Shown here: piece by piece, positions 1-5,200 of the stretch
How the letters are laid out: every line of letters starts with the position of its first letter
How positions within the stretch are numbered: position 1 is the first letter of the stretch
Assembly (NCBI GenBank): GCA_007116585.1
Contig: SKIE01000027.1
Location: 1-5,200 of the forward strand
Reading direction: 5' to 3'
DNA from: Wenzhouxiangella sp.
GTDB taxonomy: Bacteria; Pseudomonadota; Gammaproteobacteria; Xanthomonadales; Wenzhouxiangellaceae
Length of the DNA: 5,200 nt
Notes under the pieces: generated by a model
What the model was told of the DNA's origin: nothing
Seen by the model: the letters and a program-made list of their open reading frames with translations, nothing else
Database searches by the model: none
Translations under genes and position numbers: made by a program

Positions 1-262
1 CCACCAGCGCCAATTTGGCGTGCATCCAGCCGCCGGAGCTCAGGTGCCAGGGTTCAGCCACCAGCAGGGCGATGCCAAGCGCGACTGCCAGCCCGCCACC
101 GATGTGGGTGATCATCAGCAGTCTCCACTGCATGACTCGAAGCAGATCAAAGGTCGGCCCTTGAGTATTTTCCGCCGCGTAGACAAACAGTCGCGGCAGA
201 TAAAACAGACCGGCGAACCAGGTCACCACGAAGATGATGTGGAAAGCTTCAAGCCAGGGCAT
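1..262 (-). CDS. hemJ: Protoporphyrinogen oxidase HemJ (UPF0093/TIGR00701), 3' part cut by window edge
   Basis: Translating the minus strand from ATG 262-260 gives 87 residues that run off the left edge; HemJ proteins are usually about 140-150 aa, so roughly 60% is visible. I recognise the family signature: residues 3-28 carry AFHIIFVVTWFAGLFYLPRL followed by FVY, and residues 79-84 carry WMHAKL, with H8, H53, H81 and K83 as polar residues in otherwise hydrophobic surroundings. Residues 6-26 and about 50-69 look like membrane segments. HemJ is an inner-membrane, heme-binding enzyme that oxidises protoporphyrinogen IX to protoporphyrin IX, the penultimate step of heme synthesis, in bacteria lacking HemG/HemY. 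An in-frame TAG at 280-278 upstream leaves ATG 262 as the only ATG start; its Shine-Dalgarno is weak. It is divergent from erpA, sharing the 263-550 control region. The family is sometimes labelled CopD-like or just 'membrane protein'. Confidence 0.9.
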   Translation of the reverse strand, partial: MPWLEAFHIIFVVTWFAGLFYLPRLFVYAAENTQGPTFDLLRVMQWRLLMITHIGGGLAVALGIALLVAEPWHLSSGGWMHAKLALV

Positions 263-335
263 GATGAAGTCGAGTTTCTAGCCAGCAGGCATTGTCCGGA
301 ATCCGATGAATGATTACAACTGGCGCGCCTGAAAC

Positions 336-365
336 TTGACTGACGGTAAGGCTCCGAGGTATAAC
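336..365 (+). promoter_or_regulatory. Candidate sigma70 promoter reading toward erpA
   Basis: A -35 box TTGACT (336-341) is separated by 18 nt from a -10 box TATAAC (360-365). Both boxes match the sigma70 consensus at five of six bases. The predicted start is near 372. No protein gene follows before the terminator at 462-488, so this promoter would drive a short RNA or a terminated leader. Seen in sequence; activity is inferred. Confidence 0.6.
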
Positions 366-386
366 ATTCGTGCACATTACAAAAAA
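358..386 (-). promoter_or_regulatory. Candidate hemJ promoter, minus strand, overlapping the plus-strand -10
   Basis: On the minus strand the sequence reads TGT-TATACC, an extended -10 (hexamer at 363-358, TG at 366-365), with a poor -35 of TTTTTT at 386-381 and a 17-nt spacer. It shares bases 360-363 with the plus-strand TATAAC. Predicted transcription would start near 351, giving hemJ a leader of about 90 nt. The weak -35 makes this less certain than the plus-strand promoter. Confidence 0.4.
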
Positions 387-488
387 TTCATGAAAATAAA
401 ACATCATGGGTTGCTGATATAACGAGTGCAGCATTATCCGGTTTGGGGCATCATGATTAGGGCGGCCAGCGCAAGGCCGCTTTTTTTT
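372..488 (+). ncRNA. Candidate small RNA or terminated erpA leader, about 117 nt
   Basis: The segment is bounded by a consensus-like promoter (336-365) and a strong intrinsic terminator (462-488), and contains no convincing protein gene. The 5' third is A-rich and probably single-stranded. The middle can fold: 403-409 pairs with 451-457 (seven pairs including one G-U), enclosing a stem 412-416/429-433 (TGCUG-type with CAGCA) over a 12-nt loop. The terminator hairpin follows immediately and ends in eight U. This order (unstructured 5' part, folded middle, terminator with U tail) is typical of Hfq-dependent small RNAs, but no known family was recognised. The alternative is a leader whose read-through feeds erpA. 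I saw no upstream segment complementary to the terminator stem that would make an antiterminator, which slightly favours a free-standing RNA. Ends are predicted only. Confidence 0.45.
462..488 (+). terminator. Strong rho-independent terminator on the plus strand
   Basis: A perfect 6-bp stem GCGGCC (462-467) / GGCCGC (475-480) closes a 7-nt loop AGCGCAA and is followed at once by eight T (481-488). There is no T tract on the other side, so it works only for plus-strand transcripts. hemJ points the other way, so it cannot be a hemJ terminator; it must end an RNA that begins in the intergenic region or antisense to hemJ. Confidence 0.85.
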
Positions 489-501
489 GGTGACGGCACG
501 G

Positions 502-510
502 TGGTATATT
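502..510 (+). promoter_or_regulatory. erpA: Extended -10 promoter candidate for erpA
   Basis: TG at 502-503, one base, then TATATT at 505-510 forms an extended -10 element. The expected -35 position falls in the T tract of the preceding terminator (TTTTTT at 482-487 with a 17-nt spacer), a weak -35, so recognition would rest on the extended -10 or on an activator. The predicted start near 517 gives erpA a leader of about 34 nt. Confidence 0.5.
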
Positions 511-550
511 CGTCTCATACTCCAAGTCCGCCAACGCTTTTTTCTTGATC

Positions 551-895
551 ATGTCGACCGAATCGCAACCACTTGTTTTTACTCAGGCCGCAGCCAGCAA
601 GGTGCGGGAATTGATTCTAGAAGAAGCCAATCCGGCGCTGAAACTTCGTGTCTATATCACCGGTGGCGGCTGCTCCGGTTTTCAGTACGGTTTCACCTTT
701 GACGAGGCGACAGAAGACGGTGATGTCGCTGTCACCCGGGACGATGTGACCCTGGTTGTCGACCCGCTGAGTTTTCAGTATCTGGAGGGTGCGGAAATCG
801 ACTACAGCGAGAGCCTTCAGGGCGCACGCTTCGTGATTCGCAATCCGAATGCCGCCACGACCTGTGGCTGCGGCTCGTCTTTCGGGCTTGCCTGA
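551..895 (+). CDS. erpA: Iron-sulfur cluster insertion protein ErpA
   Basis: A-type Fe-S carrier of the HesB/IscA/ErpA family. Counting from ATG 551 it is 114 aa, the same length as E. coli ErpA. Residues 30-51 ([19 protein letters not shown] then TFD) and the C-terminal CGCGSSF (105-111) match ErpA closely. The three cluster-binding cysteines are present: C41, C105 and C107. ErpA receives [2Fe-2S] or [4Fe-4S] clusters from the Isc/Suf machinery and passes them to apo-enzymes such as IspG/IspH and respiratory proteins in the cytoplasm. A TTG two codons upstream (545) is also in frame, but ATG 551 fits the family N-terminus better. No Shine-Dalgarno sequence is visible before the start; the leader is T-rich just upstream. 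The gene lies divergent to hemJ and 42 nt ahead of the ampE-like gene. Confidence 0.97.
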   Translation: MSTESQPLVFTQAAASKVRELILEEANPALKLRVYITGGGCSGFQYGFTFDEATEDGDVAVTRDDVTLVVDPLSFQYLEGAEIDYSESLQGARFVIRNPNAATTCGCGSSFGLA

Positions 896-905
896 TCCTC
901 TACCA

Positions 906-934
906 GCCCCGCCGCGCTTGATGCACGCCGGGGC
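906..934 (+). promoter_or_regulatory. GC-rich hairpin covering the translation start region of the ampE-like gene
   Basis: GCCCCG (906-911) pairs with CGGGGC (929-934); the inner part can add CG/CG and GC/GC steps separated by mismatches, with a small loop near 918-922. It ends 3 nt before ATG 938, so the only purine-rich candidate for ribosome binding (930-933, GGGG) is inside the stem. There is no T tract, so it is not an intrinsic terminator. It could lower AmpE translation or mark the 3' end of an erpA-only mRNA after processing. Confidence 0.35.
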
Positions 935-937
935 CGC

Positions 938-1753
938 ATGACCATTCTGATCGTTCTGCTGGGCCTGCTGCTCAGCCATCTGGTCTTCCCGTTGACCCGA
1001 CTGCGCCAGTTCGGCTGGTTTGCCTGGTTGATGGGCAGGGTGCGGCGCACGCCCTGGGGCCGCGCCGGGCCGGTGCTTGCCCTGACCGTGTTGGTCACGG
1101 CTCTGACCATTGCCTTCCTGCTTGATGCGCTGGCCGCGTTGTTGCTGGGTGGCGTCAGCTGGTTTTTGCTGTCGCTGGCGGTGTTTGTGTACTGCCTTGG
1201 CCCGAGAGATCTCGACCGCGACGTCCAGGTGCTGATGGCAGGCGGCAACCACTCGGCCTATCTCAAGACTCGCCGGATCATGCGCATCGGGCGCGATGCC
1301 GCTGGCGCCGAAGGCGCTGCCGCGGTCCTGCATGCCGCGCAGGCGCGCTGGTTCGGCGTGCTGTTCTGGTTCGTGCTGCTAGGCATACCGGGCGCGTTGT
1401 TGTACCGACTGTCCCGAATCAGCCTGAACCTGTCCTCGCTGTCGCCGGGGCAGTCGGCGTGGTTGCTGCGCCTGCGCGACGTGCTCGACTGGCCTGTGCT
1501 TGTGCTGATCCTGCTCAGTGCAGCAATGGGCGGTGACTATGATCGTGTCCGGGCCGCCTGGCAGTCGCATCAGCATGGTCGCCCGATGCGGCTGCTGCAG
1601 GCGGGCGTGCTCGATGAGGTCGGGAAGGTCGTGGTGGACGGTCAGACCAGCTTCGAGGAGGGTGTGACCGTGGGCCATCACCTGGTCTGGCGCATGCTCA
1701 TGATCTGGCTGGTGGTGCTCAGCCTGCTTCTGCTGACCGGCTGGCTGGCCTGA
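938..1753 (+). CDS. ampE: AmpE-like inner-membrane protein
   Basis: 271 aa; E. coli AmpE is 284 aa. The layout matches AmpE: hydrophobic segments at about residues 2-19, 46-62, 65-87, 138-157, 183-197 and 250-270, with a cytoplasmic-type polar stretch between about 88 and 137 that begins with the motif LGPRDLDRDV. AmpE is a poorly understood membrane protein of the CobD/CbiB-related family, named for its place in the enterobacterial ampDE operon, where AmpD recycles muropeptides and affects AmpR-controlled beta-lactamase. No ampD lies in this window, so the beta-lactamase link is only by name here. The start ATG 938 has no free Shine-Dalgarno and sits just after a GC-rich hairpin. The gene follows erpA by 42 nt and precedes the amidohydrolase by 53 nt on the same strand, so cotranscription is plausible. 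The family call rests on overall pattern rather than catalytic residues. Confidence 0.75.
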   Translation: MTILIVLLGLLLSHLVFPLTRLRQFGWFAWLMGRVRRTPWGRAGPVLALTVLVTALTIAFLLDALAALLLGGVSWFLLSLAVFVYCLGPRDLDRDVQVLMAGGNHSAYLKTRRIMRIGRDAAGAEGAAAVLHAAQARWFGVLFWFVLLGIPGALLYRLSRISLNLSSLSPGQSAWLLRLRDVLDWPVLVLILLSAAMGGDYDRVRAAWQSHQHGRPMRLLQAGVLDEVGKVVVDGQTSFEEGVTVGHHLVWRMLMIWLVVLSLLLLTGWLA

Positions 1754-1806
1754 TCGGCTAACATTCCCAACTCTTGTGTCATGTGGATTGTGAGGGTGAT
1801 AGAACA

Positions 1807-3080
<1,274 letters not shown>

Positions 3081-3096
<16 letters not shown>

Positions 3097-4202
3097 CCGG
3101 ATAACTCAAGGTAGCCGCGGCCCAGCGGCACGCCGCTGGCGCGGTCGATGACGTCGATCATGCCTTCCCAGTAGTCGACCGAGCCCTGCCAGTGCTGGTG
3201 GTCGAACACCGCGCGGGTGTCAATGTCGAGATTAGCGGACGGGATTTCGATGTGCCAGTCCAGCGGCCAGCGCGAGCCGTTGGCATCGGTCCACCAGCGC
3301 TCGACTCGCGCCTCATACTCGCCGTAGGCCAGCGGGCGGTGACTGCCGTCGGGAAAGACCAGTTGGCCGTAAGACCATTCCGAGGTGGCGCCGTCGGTGT
3401 CGCGGATTCTGGCCAGCATCACGTCGCGGCCGTCGTCCAGATGTAGGGCAAACCAGTCCCAGCCCACCTGGTCCTCGCCCAGCGCGTTCGAGCCCCACTC
3501 GCGGTCCAGCCACGACAGGCCCTCCACCGGCAGGTTCTCGTCGCCGATGCGGACCTGGCCGGAGGTCGCCAGACGCGTGGCAGAGTAATAGCGCGAGGCG
3601 TTGCCCGGCTCGGGGCCCTTGCGGCTGTAGCCGGCATCGCCCTGCAGAATCAGGGGTCGTTCAGGCACGAGCTGCAGTTCAAGGGCAAAGTCCTCCCGCG
3701 CTGCGTTCAGATGCCAACTGTCGCCGTCGCGTGTGACTTCCCAGTCTCGCAGCCACCAGCGGTCCTGGTCGGCACCGGCCAGACCCAGCGCTGACCGGGC
3801 GAAACGTTCGCTCTGGAAGAAGCGCTGTTCACGGCCGTCGCTGAGCGCCAGATGTGCCATCCACGTGGCGTTGGTGGCCCAGGCAGAATCCAGCGTTTCG
3901 CCCGGCGGGCTGGCAAAATGAAACAGCGTGAACTGATAGCCCAGCCGCTCGCCGTCGGCGCTGTCCAGGTTGCCGGTGAAGTACCACCATTCGTACTGGT
4001 AGCCCGGGTGCAGGGCGTGGTCTTCCGGAAATGACATCGGCACCGGCCCGGTCACGCGTCGGAACTCCTCGTCGCCGGTGCTCATCAGGGCCTGAACATT
4101 CAGGCGCTCGATGCTGGGCGGTTCCGGTGCGCGCGTTTGCCAGGCCAACCAGGCGATCGCGGCTGCAGCAAATACGGCAATGAGCACGGCATCCAGACGC
4201 AT
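3081..4202 (-). CDS. AttH/CrtC-type lipocalin-like envelope protein
   Basis: 373 aa. After MRLD comes a hydrophobic segment (residues 5-22) without a lipobox cysteine: a signal peptide or N-terminal anchor, placing the rest in the periplasm. Family motifs in order: EWWYFTGNL (71-79), RYYSATRL (204-211), WLDREWGS (231-238), GWDWFALHLDDG (247-258), DYWEG (343-347) and GRGYLELSGY (361-370). These define the lipocalin-like AttH/CrtC group (PF07143 with PF17186; formerly DUF2006), a tandem pair of calycin-like barrels; the structure of the Nitrosomonas europaea homologue NE1406 led to a proposed lipid-related role. Automatic annotation often says carotenoid 1,2-hydratase, but no carotenoid genes are seen here. 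The gene starts 17 nt after the FtsX-like permease, the neighbour expected for AttH-type proteins, so a role in handling a hydrophobic substrate with that transporter is likely. Its 3' end overlaps the amidohydrolase gene. Confidence 0.9.
3115..3144. repeat. Long GC-rich inverted repeat just past the amidohydrolase stop codon
   Basis: CCAGCGG (3122-3128) pairs with CCGCTGG (3133-3139) over a 4-nt loop, and CCGCG (3115-3119) pairs with CGCGG (3140-3144), leaving a 2-nt bulge. It begins 19 nt after the plus-strand stop at 3096, inside the lipocalin coding region. No T tract follows on either strand. It may protect or end the amidohydrolase mRNA 3' end; it also encodes the conserved GVPLGRG stretch of the lipocalin, so it could be coincidental. 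Confidence 0.45.
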
Positions 4203-4215
4203 AGCTGTTCAGAGA

Positions 4216-4221
4216 CTCCTT
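4216..4221 (-). promoter_or_regulatory. Ribosome binding site of the lipocalin gene, overlapping the permease stop codon
   Basis: The minus strand reads AAGGAG at 4221-4216, 13 nt before ATG 4202, a rather long spacing. The permease stop TAA (4222-4220) shares two bases with it. This fixes the lipocalin start and indicates that translation of the two genes is linked within one mRNA. Confidence 0.7.
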
Positions 4222-5200
4222 AGCTGGCTCTCAGCAGGGGTGCCGGGTCGCGGCCGGCGATTTTCCAGGCGGGGTAGGTGCCGGCCAGCACGCCGATAGT
4301 CAGCGCCAGCGGCACCAGCACGGCCAGCGGCTGCCATGGCCAGGTCAGGGCAATGCTCCAGCCGAACGCGCGTGGCTGCACGGCCAGCGACAGCACGGCG
4401 TGGATCAGCAGGCTGAACGGGATCGCCATGGCGACCGCGATCGCGGCCAGGCCCGTGGTCTGGGTCAGGACCACCCCGGCCAGGCCGCGCCTTGGCAGTC
4501 CGAGCGCGCGCAGCGTGGCGTATTCGCGACCCCGCTCCAGGCCCAGCGCCAGCAGCGCGCTGATTAGCGCAATCCCGGCGATCAGCCCGACCAGAATGGC
4601 CAGGGCCCAGGAGATGCGGAAGGTGCGATCGAACACTGCCAGGGTCTGCTCGCGGACCTGGGCACTGGTGGTCAGGGTGCCGGCCGGGTAGGCCTCGTGG
4701 ATACGCTGCTCGAAGGCCGCCGGGTCGATCCCGGGCGCCAGATACAGGCCGATGCTGTCGCGCTGTTCATCGCCCCACAACTCGCGAAAGTGCCAGCCGG
4801 CCAGGCCGACCAGGCCGCGATCGTTGCTGTAGTCGCGGTAGACCGCGCCGACCTCGAAGCGGGCGGGGCCGGACGGGGTCGCCAGTTCCATCTCATCGCC
4901 GGGCTGCAGGCCGGTGCGACGCGACATGGGTTCGGTCAGGAGTACGCCGCGTCCTTCTTCCACCAGCGCCTCGGCCGATGCCTGATCACCGCTGACCCAC
5001 TCGAAGGCCGCCCAGGCCCTGGGGTTGAGGTCATAGCCCACCACCATGCTGCCGTCGTCGAGGACGACCTGGCGTGAGGTGGTCAGCATTTCCACTTCCG
5101 GCCAGGCGCGCAGCCGCTCCACGTCGGCCGAAACCAGCTGCCCCTGGCTGACCGTCAGGTAAACATCCGCGCTGATCAGGCGGCTGACCCAGTCATCGAC
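4220..5200 (-). CDS. FtsX-like ABC transporter permease, C-terminal 326 residues, 5' end beyond window
   Basis: The minus-strand frame is open from base 5200 to the stop TAA at 4222-4220, so the gene starts outside the window; a GTG at 5122 is internal. Fragment residues 1-195 are a soluble periplasmic-type (MacB_PCD-like) region. Residues about 196-220, 240-270 and 288-312 are membrane segments of a C-terminal FtsX domain (PF02687), with the usual LERGREYATLRALGL after the first segment and YPAWKIAGRDPAPLLRAS at the end. FtsX-like permeases (LolC/E, MacB, AttF/G relatives) use ATP hydrolysis in the cytoplasm to move substrates, commonly lipids or lipoproteins, through periplasmic motion. The full protein of this subgroup is commonly about 800 aa with two FtsX domains, but this cannot be checked here. 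Its pairing with an AttH-like lipocalin 17 nt downstream supports an Att-type transporter; the ATPase gene should lie upstream, past 5200. Confidence 0.88.
   Translation of the reverse strand, partial: VDDWVSRLISADVYLTVSQGQLVSADVERLRAWPEVEMLTTSRQVVLDDGSMVVGYDLNPRAWAAFEWVSGDQASAEALVEEGRGVLLTEPMSRRTGLQPGDEMELATPSGPARFEVGAVYRDYSNDRGLVGLAGWHFRELWGDEQRDSIGLYLAPGIDPAAFEQRIHEAYPAGTLTTSAQVREQTLAVFDRTFRISWALAILVGLIAGIALISALLALGLERGREYATLRALGLPRRGLAGVVLTQTTGLAAIAVAMAIPFSLLIHAVLSLAVQPRAFGWSIALTWPWQPLAVLVPLALTIGVLAGTYPAWKIAGRDPAPLLRAS

Noticed and set aside
398..423. Possible IscR type 2 site (ATAAAAC... GGTTGCTG), attractive because IscR regulates Fe-S genes
   Set aside because: Matches the degenerate consensus as I remember it at about 16 of 24 informative positions, but the right half is poor and the core CC is absent. 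A matrix scan and an iscR gene in the genome would be needed.
420..438. Possible Fur box around CATTATC (432-438)
   Set aside because: Only one half-site matches; about 10 of 19 positions agree with the consensus, close to what chance gives in an A+T-rich stretch.
249..518. Minus-strand frame of 89 codons spanning the intergenic region
   Set aside because: It runs through the terminator and the promoters, overlaps the hemJ start in another frame, and its product has no recognisable pattern.
453..548. 31-codon plus-strand frame ending 2 nt before the erpA ATG
   Set aside because: It spans the intrinsic terminator hairpin and T tract and its product is low in recognisable features; G-rich bases 4 nt before its ATG are too close to be a good ribosome site.
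545..550. TTG at 545 as an earlier erpA start
   Set aside because: It adds only two residues, has no ribosome site, and ATG 551 gives the usual 114-aa length.
617..1333. Long open frame on the minus strand (238 codons) opposite erpA and the ampE-like gene
   Set aside because: Its translation is rich in Q, H, R and G without any recognisable domain, and it lies opposite two well-supported genes; typical of antisense frames in G+C-rich DNA.
1774..1802. Possible promoter TTGTGT-N17-TGATAG ahead of the amidohydrolase
   Set aside because: The -10 is poor and transcription would start at or after the ATG, removing the ribosome site.
1774..1806. TTG at 1774 as an earlier amidohydrolase start
   Set aside because: It would put 11 polar residues before the signal peptide; ATG 1807 has GAGGG at a suitable distance.

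Overview
The window looks like the chromosome of a G+C-rich gammaproteobacterium, possibly of the Xanthomonadales/Chromatiales type. The basis is an ErpA of the exact enterobacterial length (114 aa) with near-identical core motifs, an AmpE-type membrane protein, a HemJ-type protoporphyrinogen oxidase and an AttH-type ABC transporter/lipocalin pair. The taxonomic guess is inference from protein resemblance only. There is no tRNA, rRNA, insertion sequence, CRISPR array or phage gene.

Layout. 1-262 (minus) is the N-terminal 87 residues of HemJ (heme synthesis), cut by the left edge. 263-550 is a gene-free divergent intergenic region, A+T-rich in its middle (about 360-440). It holds a sigma70-like promoter pair sharing a quasi-palindromic -10, a strong rho-independent terminator on the plus strand at 462-488, and an extended -10 promoter for the next gene. 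Because no plus-strand protein gene lies before that terminator, the promoter-to-terminator unit (about 372-488) is best explained as an uncharacterised small RNA or a terminated leader of erpA. 551-895 (plus) is erpA (Fe-S carrier); 938-1753 (plus) is ampE-like (inner membrane); 1807-3096 (plus) is a signal-peptide-bearing metal-dependent amidohydrolase of the COG1228 (prolidase/imidazolonepropionase-like) type. The three plus genes are spaced 42 and 53 nt apart and could be one transcript.

3081-4202 (minus) is an AttH/CrtC-type lipocalin-like protein, tail-to-tail with the amidohydrolase and overlapping it by 16 nt. 4220-5200 (minus) is the C-terminal 326 residues of an FtsX-like ABC permease running off the right edge. 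The permease stop codon overlaps the ribosome binding site of the lipocalin gene, so these two form an operon, probably with an ATPase gene just beyond the window.

How the genes relate: HemJ and ErpA both serve iron cofactor supply (heme and Fe-S) and share one control region. The permease/lipocalin pair resembles the AttFGH-type system, probably handling a hydrophobic or lipid substrate at the envelope. The amidohydrolase is probably periplasmic with unknown substrate. No clear new multi-gene system is visible; the best undescribed candidate is the small-RNA-like unit between hemJ and erpA.
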